Source of the DNA: JABFXX01 sp964419605
GTDB lineage: Bacteria; Myxococcota_A; Polyangia; Haliangiales; Haliangiaceae
Assembly: GCA_964419605.1 (NCBI GenBank)
Contig: CAYQQM010000014.1
Coordinates: 1 to 64,000 of the forward strand
Length of the DNA: 64,000 nt
Direction: 5' to 3'
The translations under genes and the position numbers were made by a program. Of this stretch, positions 8,775 through 16,286 are shown piece by piece. Under the pieces are notes generated by a model that saw only the letters and a list, made by a program, of their open reading frames with translations, did no database searches and was not told where the DNA came from. The stretch's first letter is position 1. Each line of letters begins with the position of its first letter.

Positions 8775-8812
8775 ACATCGATATATCGATAATGTTATCG
8801 AAGTACCGATGT
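8775..8812. promoter_or_regulatory. Nested palindromic operator upstream of the XRE/nucleotidyltransferase operon
   Basis: Just 5' of the GTG at 8767 lie overlapping inverted repeats: the perfect palindrome ATCGATATATCGAT (8777-8790), TCGATAA-TG-TTATCGA (8786-8801), and outer arms ACATCGATA / TACCGATGT matching at 8 of 9 positions. The AT-rich block also suits a promoter. Autorepression by the XRE protein is the likely use. Confidence 0.65.
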
Positions 8813-8945
8813 AATGCAAGTGCGAACAACGGATTGCGCACAAGACTAAACCCTCGGCCAACCCGATGGTCCGACCTCACCCTCGTGCCACGGCGTGGTC
8901 CTGGCCGCGACATTTGAGCGGCGGGCTTCGCAACAGCGATCGTCG

Positions 8946-9179
8946 TTAGGCGGCTTTCTTTCTCACCGGCAACGGTTTTATGAACCGCAGGCGCTTTCCC
9001 TCACTCGCACACTCTTTTAGGTACAGGTTGATGAGCACCTGGTATGGCACCCCGGATTCCTCCGCCAGGCGCTTGAAGTACGCGACCGCCTCCCTGTCGA
9101 GAAGGATCGTCACCTGCTGTTTGAGACGTTGAGCGTAGGGATTGGGCTTCGACTTCGAAAAATCGTAGTTCTTCTTCAT
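8946..9179 (-). CDS. brnA: BrnA-type antitoxin
   Basis: 77 aa with the BrnA/CopG-like core QQVTILLDREAVAYFKRLAEESGVPYQVLINLYLKECA, a ribbon-helix-helix protein that binds its promoter and neutralises BrnT ribonuclease. The ATG overlaps the reconstructed end of brnT by 3 bp within ATGA, the normal brnT-brnA arrangement. The antitoxin looks intact although its toxin gene is broken, so it may persist as a regulator or be a relic. Confidence 0.85.
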   Translation of the reverse strand: MKKNYDFSKSKPNPYAQRLKQQVTILLDREAVAYFKRLAEESGVPYQVLINLYLKECASEGKRLRFIKPLPVRKKAA

Positions 9180-9470
9180 GGCAGCAGCTCCTCGTAGGTG
9201 CGAATTTCCAAGCGATTGGCTTTACGTGCAGACAATGATGCGGATGATTCCGCCTCCTTCGCGATATCAGTGACACACGACTAACGTGCGCATCCGGTGG
9301 CTTAGACCCAGCAGAACGAACCGATCTTCATCTTCGGAGTGATCTGGATCCGCGATGATGCGGCCATTCGCGTCGGAAAACGCAGTCGTAGCCTCCTCGA
9401 ACGTTATGCCATGCTTCTTGCGATTGGTCGCAGCTTTGATTTTGTCCCACTCAAAGTGCAGCGGCTTCAC
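9176..9470 (-). pseudogene. brnT: BrnT-type toxin gene (DUF497), broken by an in-frame TGA and a frameshift
   Basis: The first 67 codons give a clear BrnT N-terminus (FEWDKIKAATNRKKHGITFEEA, PDHSEDEDRFVLLGLS, TLVVCH). A TGA at 9267-9269 interrupts it. The same frame then reads YREGGGIIRII, and a +1 shift gives SARKANRLEIRTYEELLP, the expected BrnT C-terminus, ending in a TGA that overlaps the brnA start. Two lesions mean decay of the toxin, or sequence errors. An AT-rich promoter-like region with the palindrome CATAATTATG (9484-9493) lies upstream. Confidence 0.8.
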
Positions 9471-9725
9471 ACTATACTTATATCATAATTATGTCCGCGC
9501 GCGGCCGATACCGCCGACAGCGATCACGTTCCCAACGGCCCCCACGCCGCGCCGCCATTGGGGCCGAACGATCTTGCGAGTGTAGTGGGTTCGAAAAACT
9601 CCGCGCCCAGACCGCGTGGCGCTTCGAGACGGGTTCCCGGAGGTGCGCGTAAGTCCAAGTAAGAGCGGCGTCAGGGCTTACCCCGCGTTTTCCTCGAATG
9701 AGCTCATTGAGGCGAACCCGCGCGT

Positions 9726-10013
9726 TTAGCGCTTCGCTCGTCGCACCCACTTCGCTGAGCGACCAGACTCCCGTCGCCACAACCGGCCTGATTTTTCATC
9801 CGCCAAAGCGCGCTTGAGTGCCGCCATCGTGGATTCGCTGTTCAAGACGTCTTCTGTTTCAAGCATCGATTCGTAACTCTCCATCGGTACGAGCACACCG
9901 CGAGGCACGCCTCCCCGCGTGAGAATATAGGCTCGGCCCTCTTCTTCGACCCTCCGCGACAATTCGAGTAACTTGGCCTTTGCGGTACTGATGGCAATAA
10001 TTTCGTGACGCAT
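9726..10013 (-). CDS. relB: RelB/Phd-type antitoxin
   Basis: 95 aa from the ATG at 10011-10013: an N-terminal Phd/YefM-like DNA-binding region (MRHEIIAISTAKAKLLELSRRVEEEGRAYILTRGGVPRGVLVPMESYESM) and a charged C-terminal toxin-binding tail. Its start shares one base with the relE stop (TAATG), so toxin and antitoxin are translationally coupled in the toxin-first order. The 3' part contains the second copy of a 51-bp direct repeat. Longer upstream starts would run through relE and are rejected. Confidence 0.82.
   Translation of the reverse strand: MRHEIIAISTAKAKLLELSRRVEEEGRAYILTRGGVPRGVLVPMESYESMLETEDVLNSESTMAALKRALADEKSGRLWRRESGRSAKWVRRAKR
9759..9809. repeat. ~51-bp direct repeat, copy 2, inside relB
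   Basis: Near-identical to 7330-7381. Here the repeat lies in the coding sequence of the antitoxin C-terminal tail (minus strand, ALADEKSGRLWRRESG). The copy pair brackets the brn and XRE/nucleotidyltransferase modules. Confidence 0.8.
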
Positions 10014-10270
10014 TAGTGACCTCCGTAAACATGCCTGCGGTGTTCGATGACCAGCACCAAAACTTCCACCTGTTGTCGTTCGATTTTGTACAGAATGCGA
10101 AACGTGGCGACGCGCTCTGACCAGATCCCGTGCAGCGGTGCACGCAGCGGCTTGCCGATGAACGGGTTGTTCGCGATGCGCGCTAGACCTTTGTCTACCT
10201 GTTTTTGTAATTTTGATCCTAACGTATCGTAGTTCTTCTTTGCTTCGTCCGTCAGGGTGATCTTGTACAC
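10013..10270 (-). CDS. relE: RelE/ParE-superfamily toxin
   Basis: 85 aa typical of the RelE ribonuclease family: YKITLTDEAKKNYDTLGSKLQKQVDKGLARIANNPFIGKPLR, then IWSERVATFRILYKIERQQVEVLVLVIEHRRHVYG. Basic residues and Tyr near the C-terminus match mRNA-cleaving RelE-type proteins. The frame is intact and starts with ATG immediately downstream of a 24-bp perfect palindrome. With the downstream antitoxin it forms the only complete type II toxin-antitoxin module of this island. Confidence 0.87.
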   Translation of the reverse strand: MYKITLTDEAKKNYDTLGSKLQKQVDKGLARIANNPFIGKPLRAPLHGIWSERVATFRILYKIERQQVEVLVLVIEHRRHVYGGH

Positions 10271-10294
10271 CGATGACCATTATAATGGTCATCG
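10271..10294. promoter_or_regulatory. 24-bp perfect palindrome: relE/relB operator-promoter
   Basis: Half-site CGATGACCATTA followed directly by its exact reverse complement, with TATAAT at the centre, ending one base before the relE start codon. The position and symmetry fit an operator bound by the toxin-antitoxin complex; the central TATAAT can serve as a -10 box. Confidence 0.75.
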
Positions 10295-10609
10295 ACGAAA
10301 ACGCAACCAGGCTCGGGGGCAGCCGATTGGCTGTACCGGGCACCGTGCCAGTTGGCGTACGATCTGGACCAGGGTGCTTTGCCCCAGTTGATTCGCCCAC
10401 CGTGCGCATCCGTTCGCGTTGGCAAAATGACCCGTGGCCTAGGTAACGGCTGCCCAGCCGGGTTAGATATAGGCAAATAAAATTCGTCAGTTAGGACTAA
10501 TGTGTTTTTCAGGAAACCTTTGGACGCATGTGCCGATAAGACCTGACGTAAGAAAACCGATCGGGCTGGGACTGCTTCCTGGTACGGTCACCGACAAAGG
10601 AATCGAATC
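10295..10609. other. Intergenic region, about 315 bp, no gene recognised
   Basis: No frame here shows a family signature. It separates the relE operator from the Gly-rich lipoprotein gene and probably holds the promoter of the latter. An AT-rich patch (GATATAGGCAAATAAAATTC, about 10466-10485) is the only promoter-like sequence. Confidence 0.5.
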
Positions 10610-11867
10610 ATGTTGCTACGAGATCATAGATTGGCGATGACATGCGCACCGTTGTTTGCAGCGCTTGCTGCATGCACCACTCCGAACCCGAACTATCGCA
10701 AGCCGGGCTCCGACGCGTCGGTGGATGGGCCTGGAGGAGACGGGCCCGGAGGGGGGGGGGGGTTGTGAAGCAGGGGCTGCACTGAGATGCGACGGCACCA
10801 ATTTGATTCGCTGTAACGCTGACGGCACCGCTGAAGTGAGTGAGCCGTGTGCGCTCGGGTGCAATAGCGCGGCACTCCGGTGCGGCGATGTTTCTAATGG
10901 GCTGGGCAAGTTCTTCGCCATGGCGGACGGTCAACCCGAATTCAACCTCGGCGAATCGGCGACGATCAACACCGATACCGGCGACGTGATCGTCGGCGGC
11001 AGCAGCGCGCCCAGGTTGCACAGCGAAAACATGACTCAATCCAACGGTCCGGTTGTTCGCGTGTTCGTGGTGAAAAGCCTTGTCGCGAAGGACGTTACTA
11101 TTTCCGGCAAGAACGCATTCGCTCTCGTGAGTAGCGGTGACATCAAGATTAACGGCGTGTTTGCTGCGTCGGCAAGACTTGGAACCCTTGCCAACCCGGC
11201 CGCTGCAGGACCGGGAGCATTCTCCGACGACAGCTGTCGAGGCAAAGCTGCGCCGGCATCGCAGACGTTCAACTGCAGAGGTGGCTCAGGAGGTGGCGGT
11301 TTCGGCTCTCCTGGAGGAGCGGGCGGATCGGCACAGAATTCGTACGGGTTCGAGGCGGGCGGGCACGGAGGAACCATCGCCGGCAATCCTGAGCTCGTTC
11401 CACTGCGTGGGGGCTGCGCGGGCGGAGGGTTCGATGAGACTGCAGGAGGAGCAATTCAACTGATCAGCCGCACCCAGATCATCGCAAGCGGCTTTGTGGC
11501 AGCAAACGGAGGCCCAGGCGGGGGCTCTGGCGGCGGGATACTGCTCGAAGCTCCGAGCATTGACGTTGCGGGCGGGGTGGTGGCAAACGGGGCTGGCGGA
11601 GGTGATGGAGAGGCCGGCCGACTGGATGCTGTACCTGCAATGGGAGGTGCTCCAGGTGGTTTTGGCCCTGGCGCTAAGGGCGGCGCTGGTAACTTCGCTG
11701 CTATGCCGGGCCCCAACATCGACGTACGGCCGAATGGATACTTCATACGGGGCATCAGCGGCGGTGGCGGAGTTGGCCGTATTCGCGTCAATACCGCGCC
11801 CGGCGGGCTCCGCGGGTCCGGCGTGTTTTCACCTCCGCCGAGCCAAGGCGTGTTCGCCTCGCAGTAG
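10610..11867 (+). CDS. Gly-rich cell-surface lipoprotein, reading frame broken at a G12 tract
   Basis: ATG 10610 follows AAAGGA and encodes a lipoprotein signal (LFAALAACTTPNP) and a linker (SDASVDGPGGDGPGG), then hits TGA just after a run of 12 G (10751-10762). With 11 or 14 G the frame would continue into CEAGAALRCDGTNLIRCNADGT, a Cys-rich motif seen in myxobacterial surface proteins, and a long Gly-rich beta-type domain to 11867 (about 418 aa in total). The downstream frame alone is open from 10656, but that start lacks a sensible N-terminus. The tract could be a phase-variation switch or a homopolymer sequencing error. No enzymatic motif is visible. Confidence 0.7.
10751..10762 (+). repeat. 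Homopolymer G12 tract
   Basis: Twelve consecutive G inside a lipoprotein gene, placed between the signal-peptide frame and the frame of the main domain. Tracts of this length slip easily in replication and in sequencing. Confidence 0.9.
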
Positions 11868-11935
11868 ATAGTGTGGGCCGCGGCGAGCGCTCGTTTAGCT
11901 CGGCAATGGCTAACGAGCGCTGGAGTCAGATCAGA

Positions 11936-12988
11936 CTAGAACTGGCCGGTGTATGCGATGCCGCCGCTGTCGCGCGTGAACTGGACCGAGACGCGATCGC
12001 TATGGCCGCTCGAGGTGGCGAGCAGGTAGGTTCCAACGGCGATAAGCGCGACGCTACCGGCGCCGAGTCCGATGCCGACAGCGCGCATCGTCTTGCCGTT
12101 GGAGAGCAGGGCGTCGGCGCGCGCGAGGTCTCTGGGGTTGGCGCAGGTCGCGTTCGGGCACAGGTCGCGCTCGTCGCTAAATTTGCTGGACGCGAGTCCG
12201 AGGAGCACGGCCGAGCCGACTGCGAGGCCGAGGCCGGCGCCGCCGATGAGGAAGCCGTTGCGTCGGCGGTGGTTGCCGCCCCCCTCGCTGGTTTCGCTGC
12301 CAGTAGCCGGCAGCGGCGCGGGTTGCGTTTCCACCGGAGAAGCCGGGGGCGGTGTGACGGCCGGTTGCGCGAGTGGCGCGACGGGGGCGGGCGCGGGGGC
12401 GACCGGAGCAGGCGCCGGCGGGGGCGCCGCGTCCTGCTTGGGCTGCATTCGGATGATCACGTCGACGAGTTTGCCGGGGCGGTCGATCGCCACCGTCGCC
12501 TTGCCTTCGAATCCGGGTGCGGTCGCGACGACGTTGTGCGGGCCGAGGTCGACGCGCACATCGCCGGTGGTGGCGACCTTGGCGCCGTCGACTTCGATCG
12601 ACAGGCCTTCGGGCCGCGGGTTGATCGCAAACCTCAGCCGCGGAGCTTTGGTCTGCAGCTTATCGGCTTTGTCCGAAGCTTCTTTGCGGCGCGCGGGGCG
12701 CTGATCGTCTTCGGCAATGCGAAGATAGAGGCGCGCTGCGGTCGCGAGTTTGCCGTCTTGCTCGTAGCACGAGGCCAAGGCGAACTTGGTATCGAGGTTT
12801 GGCTCGATGCGGTCGCTGACCTCGAAGGCTTGGCAGGCTTCGGGCACGCGGCCGGCTTTGAGCGCCGCTTGCCCGCGCCGCAGCGCGGCGTCGGCAGTTT
12901 CAGCCGGTTGAGCGGCTGCGGTGCCGATGCCGGTTGCGAGCGTCGTGGCGAAAACGACCTGACGAATGGTTTTGATGTGTGGATGCAT
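11936..12988 (-). CDS. Exported TPR / PEGA-like protein with Pro-rich linker and two C-terminal hydrophobic segments
   Basis: 350 aa. A signal peptide ends near TAAAQPAET, then TPR-like repeats (RRGQAALKAGRVPEACQAFE, KFALASCYEQDGKLATAARLYLRIAEDD), then a beta domain resembling PEGA (GLSIEVDGAKV, LGPHNVVATAPGFEG). A Pro/Ala-rich linker (APAPVAPAP) leads to two hydrophobic segments (GFLIGGAGLGLAVGSAVLLG and VGIGLGAGSVALIAVGTYLL). This build is common in myxobacterial envelope proteins. It starts 5 bp after the globin-cupredoxin gene and is the last gene of that minus-strand operon. Function unknown. Confidence 0.8.
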   Translation of the reverse strand: MHPHIKTIRQVVFATTLATGIGTAAAQPAETADAALRRGQAALKAGRVPEACQAFEVSDRIEPNLDTKFALASCYEQDGKLATAARLYLRIAEDDQRPARRKEASDKADKLQTKAPRLRFAINPRPEGLSIEVDGAKVATTGDVRVDLGPHNVVATAPGFEGKATVAIDRPGKLVDVIIRMQPKQDAAPPPAPAPVAPAPAPVAPLAQPAVTPPPASPVETQPAPLPATGSETSEGGGNHRRRNGFLIGGAGLGLAVGSAVLLGLASSKFSDERDLCPNATCANPRDLARADALLSNGKTMRAVGIGLGAGSVALIAVGTYLLATSSGHSDRVSVQFTRDSGGIAYTGQF

Positions 12989-12993
12989 AGGTC

Positions 12994-14352
12994 CTACTTT
13001 TGTGCGGTGGTGACCTGACGGCTGTTGCCGAACTTGTCCTTGCTCGGACCGGTTTCGGCATCGCCTTTCACGTCGAACGCGATGGTGTTGACGCCGTCTT
13101 TGATGACGATTTCGGACTCGGTGGGCTCGGCGCTGCGCTCACTCCACACCCGCGCCTTGTATTTGCCGGGCGCGAGGCTTCTGAAGTTGAACTCTTTGCC
13201 GCCTTCGACCGGAACGTATGCCGGCGCATCGATGACAAAGATGAACGACGCCATCTTTGCGTGAACGTTGCAGCCGAGTCGTACCAGACCGGTTTTGTCG
13301 AACTTCATCTCGCGCGACTGGCCGCTCTTGTACAGGCCGAGGTCGAACGACGAGGTCGACGAGAGAGAAAAGACGTTGTGGTAGTACGAATCGTAGTTGG
13401 GGAACGCAACGGTGGAACCCGGCGGCACGGCGAGTAGCCGCGGGCCGAACTGCTTGTTGCGCTGCTCAACGACGCGGCGCTTCGGCGTGCGCTTCTTGTA
13501 GTTGCCGCTCTCTGGGTAGAGCATCACGAGGCCTACGCCGTCGAACGGCTTGCCATCGACGGTGATCGTGCCTTTGAGCGAGCCTGGCAGTTGCGGGCCG
13601 GACGGATTTTCTTCATCCGAATTGCCGACAACTTTGGGCTGCGGCGCTTCATCTGGCATTTGCTTGAGCGCCGTGGAGATGCGCGGCGGTGCACCGTTGC
13701 GGAACGCTGGCGCCGCGGCAGCCACAGTCTGCTCGCCAACGGCGATCTCGACGCGGCTGAACAGCTGGTCGGCAAAGTTGCGCTGACCGCGCTTCGCCGC
13801 CACGATCGCCGCCTTCATTAGGTCTTTGGCTGCGGGATCGGTGAGCTTGTCGACCAGCGCATTCGCCTTGGCGAGCTGCGCCTCGGGAACCGGTCGCAGC
13901 GAATCTTTCGCCGCAACGATGCTCGGCTGCAGCGGCCCGAGCGCGCCGAGGAGCTCGCCCTTTTCTTTCGCTGGCACCTTGAGGTGGTCGAGCGCCGCCG
14001 CCAAGTCCTCGACAACTGCAGTGAACTCTTCGTCCACGAGTTCCATGCCGGCATGGCTGGTCTCCATGTCCTGGCCGGTGTACGTGCACGGCCCGCCGGT
14101 GGCCATACAAACGAATTCGATCAACAGGTTTTTGAACTTGGGAATATCGGTATTGGAAAACCGAATGTTAATCCGCTTGTCGGCGGCGACCCGACCGACA
14201 AAGTCATCGACGACAGCGACAATGGCGCGCTGGCCGCCGAGCCGATCGTACAGGTCGCTTTTGGCGGCGGATTTGGCTGTCTTGGGAGCAGCGGATTTGC
14301 TGCCACCGCCGCAAGCGGCCAGTAAGCAAGTGAGTAGTGCGAGCTTTTTCAC
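12994..14352 (-). CDS. Truncated haemoglobin - cupredoxin fusion lipoprotein
   Basis: I prefer GTG 14352 (GGAGG 4 nt upstream) over ATG 14376. The 452-aa product has a lipobox (LLAACG, Cys14). A group-1-like truncated globin follows (about 33-130: LYDRLGGQRAIVAVVDDF, GGPCTYTGQDMETSHAGM), with the likely proximal haem ligand His100. A helical linker leads to a cupredoxin domain (about 258-432) with a type 1 copper set: His325 (YYHNVFS), Cys361, His364 and Met367 (GCNVHAKM). Both are redox metal domains, so the envelope-anchored protein may pass electrons or handle O2/NO (inference). It sits third in the DUF4331 operon. Confidence 0.85.
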   Translation of the reverse strand: MKKLALLTCLLAACGGGSKSAAPKTAKSAAKSDLYDRLGGQRAIVAVVDDFVGRVAADKRINIRFSNTDIPKFKNLLIEFVCMATGGPCTYTGQDMETSHAGMELVDEEFTAVVEDLAAALDHLKVPAKEKGELLGALGPLQPSIVAAKDSLRPVPEAQLAKANALVDKLTDPAAKDLMKAAIVAAKRGQRNFADQLFSRVEIAVGEQTVAAAAPAFRNGAPPRISTALKQMPDEAPQPKVVGNSDEENPSGPQLPGSLKGTITVDGKPFDGVGLVMLYPESGNYKKRTPKRRVVEQRNKQFGPRLLAVPPGSTVAFPNYDSYYHNVFSLSSTSSFDLGLYKSGQSREMKFDKTGLVRLGCNVHAKMASFIFVIDAPAYVPVEGGKEFNFRSLAPGKYKARVWSERSAEPTESEIVIKDGVNTIAFDVKGDAETGPSKDKFGNSRQVTTAQK

Positions 14353-14406
14353 AAAGCCTCCGTGTAGGGAATGCATAGGTTCGTTTCGGGAAGCGAATCC
14401 GACCGA

Positions 14407-15189
14407 TCAGAATGGCGCGGCGGAATACGGGAATACGTTCTCGTTAATATCGGGGTGATACTGGTTCGGGTTCTTGATGCCATCCGATGAAATGACATTG
14501 TTTGAGTTCTTGCTGTCGTCTTCGGAGAAATTGACTCCGTCGCTCACCAGTGCTGTTACCTGGGTGTAGCTGCTCTTGAATGGGACTTTGGCTCCTGCGA
14601 GCAGGTAGTTATAGGTTATGTCGATGACGTCGTCGTTGAGAAGACGACCACCGCATAAGAGGGGACCGGAATCTCCGCCGCACGGAGTAAAGTACTTAGA
14701 CTGTCCCGAGGTATCGATACGCATTACGTCGGGAATAAATTGGCTAAACACTTTGTCCGCATACTCCTGAGCTTTCATCTTGGAGGCTTCGGTCAATGTA
14801 ACGCCCGCGAGGGACTTCTCGGTCCATATCGCCGGTCCAACAGCATGGCATGGCATGCCCGCTGGTTGTAGACCGGAATTGGCATCTAGTCCAAGTGCCC
14901 CATCGAGCAGACAGACGCCGAGATAGAGTGCCTTCATGACGGTTTTTGCTTCAGCCGAGATCGCCGTTACCGCTTCCGCCGGAGCTCCAGCGAAGCTAGG
15001 CGCTGTGGCGTTGTAGCCGGCGTTAAAGGCGCTGGTGAGGAGGAACGCTTCGTTAATTCCAGGACGTGCAAGTTGCTCGACTTGTTTGTAATCACCCGGC
15101 ATTCCACCATCGGGTAGCGTTGGATTTTCATCCGCACACGACGCGAGTGCGAGAAGTGCGAACCCACTAAGTAGTTTGATCGTTTTCAT
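14407..15189 (-). CDS. Lipoprotein of the DUF4331 operon
   Basis: 260 aa from ATG 15189, chosen for the AGAGGA site upstream. A lipobox is visible (LLALASCADENP). The mature part includes PTLPDGGMPGDYKQVEQLARPGINEAFLLTSAFNAGYNATAPS, similar in style to the C-terminal region of DUF4331 proteins, so the two neighbouring genes may be a split pair of one family. Cysteines in CLLDG, PCHAVG and TPCGGDSGPLLCGG could form disulfides. It starts 14 bp after the DUF4331 gene and probably shares its transcript. Confidence 0.75.
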   Translation of the reverse strand: MKTIKLLSGFALLALASCADENPTLPDGGMPGDYKQVEQLARPGINEAFLLTSAFNAGYNATAPSFAGAPAEAVTAISAEAKTVMKALYLGVCLLDGALGLDANSGLQPAGMPCHAVGPAIWTEKSLAGVTLTEASKMKAQEYADKVFSQFIPDVMRIDTSGQSKYFTPCGGDSGPLLCGGRLLNDDVIDITYNYLLAGAKVPFKSSYTQVTALVSDGVNFSEDDSKNSNNVISSDGIKNPNQYHPDINENVFPYSAAPF

Positions 15190-15203
15190 GGTGCTAATTC
15201 CTC

Positions 15204-16031
15204 TCACTGCTTCACGCTAATGGTTGACCACGTATCGAACACTGTTCCGCCGAGGTCGGCGATGGGCACGTTCAACGCGATCGATGTGACGTTATAGTTT
15301 TTCGTAAAGTCCGGAGCGCAGCTCGGCGGGTTAAACAGATTGACCCGGTCGTCGTCCGGCGGAGATTTCTCCACTCTTCCTCCGCCAAGGAGGGCTAGAA
15401 AGTCATCGCCTTTACAATTCTTGTCTAACGAGGCGCTCGCATTCCCATTCCCACCGGCGCCGCCGAAGAAGCGGCTGGCCAAATAGGCGCGGACCTGGAA
15501 GAACCGCGTGACGTCGAAGTGGAACGAGTCGGCGCGCATGCCGACGAAGTACTTGAAGCCCACGCCGCCGGCTGAGCCGTTGTTGATCGTCAAGTTCGTG
15601 TTGGCTTTCGAAGTGGCAAAGTCGGTCGACTTGCCGGTGTGGGTGCCGACGACTGCGCCGTTTTTCAAGATCGTCAGCGTGACCGGCTGAACGCCCGCGG
15701 CGTCGGCAGCGCCGGCTTCAAACCGGAACACAAAGTCATCGGCGGTCGAGGGCGCGGCGGTCTTGGACGCGACCTTGGCGAGGTGGAACTCGTAGCGCGC
15801 ATTGGGGCTCATGAGGTACTGGGTACCGGCGAGCGCTCGCGGATTGAAATACATGACGAGCGAGAGATCGCTGCCAGACTTAAATACGTAATGGTCGGTG
15901 AGATTGAGAGCGCGCGACTTGCTGTCGGTCTCCCCATCGTCGTGATCGGACGCGAGCCCGACGTGGCTCGACCCGAAGATGGCTGCGCCGATCATCGCCG
16001 GCGCGAGCGCTAATAGCCTGTTTTTCTTCAT
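15204..16031 (-). CDS. DUF4331 family secreted protein
   Basis: 275 aa with a signal peptide (ALAPAMIGAAIFGSSHVGLA) and the DUF4331 hallmark right after it, ASDHDDGETDSKSRALNLTDHYVFKSG, followed by LSLVMYFNPRALAG. The family is secreted and of unknown biochemical role. It is the first gene of a minus-strand run of four (DUF4331, lipoprotein, globin-cupredoxin, TPR). A GGAG ribosome-binding site lies 9 nt before the ATG. The C-terminal portion (NVPIADLGGTVFDTWSTISVKQ) is also typical of the family. Confidence 0.85.
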   Translation of the reverse strand: MKKNRLLALAPAMIGAAIFGSSHVGLASDHDDGETDSKSRALNLTDHYVFKSGSDLSLVMYFNPRALAGTQYLMSPNARYEFHLAKVASKTAAPSTADDFVFRFEAGAADAAGVQPVTLTILKNGAVVGTHTGKSTDFATSKANTNLTINNGSAGGVGFKYFVGMRADSFHFDVTRFFQVRAYLASRFFGGAGGNGNASASLDKNCKGDDFLALLGGGRVEKSPPDDDRVNLFNPPSCAPDFTKNYNVTSIALNVPIADLGGTVFDTWSTISVKQ

Positions 16032-16253
16032 GTATTGTGCTCCACTCGATTAAGTTGCTTCACTGTCGGGAACTACGATCAAGCCGGCGTAACGGATCGA
16101 CCAGCTTGGCGAACTTTGTGCCTCAAGTCGCATTTCGGGTCCATTTTTCGGCATCTTGGCGGATAGCCGGACGCGCGGACGGGTATGAACACGCGGGCTA
16201 GCGATACCGGCGCGTTACCATGCCTCCCACGGGGAGCAGCGTCATCGTTGACT

Positions 16254-16286
16254 ATACTCCATAATTACGCCACATTTATGGAGTAT
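16254..16286. promoter_or_regulatory. Inverted repeat covering the start of the DUF4143 ATPase gene
   Basis: Perfect 11-bp arms ATACTCCATAA (16254-16264) and TTATGGAGTAT (16276-16286) around an 11-bp spacer; the right arm enters the ATG at 16285. TTGACT at 16248-16253 could be a -35 box. This is probably a repressor site that also blocks translation initiation. Confidence 0.65.

Noticed and set aside
9176..9470. Third selenoprotein at the brnT UGA
   Set aside because: The UGA falls at a Cys-like position, but the gene also has a frameshift and the nearest hairpin loop (ATCA) lacks G, so decay is the simpler reading.
9478..9780. 100-codon minus-strand frame overlapping relB
   Set aside because: Overlaps the antitoxin in another frame, Arg-rich and without family features.
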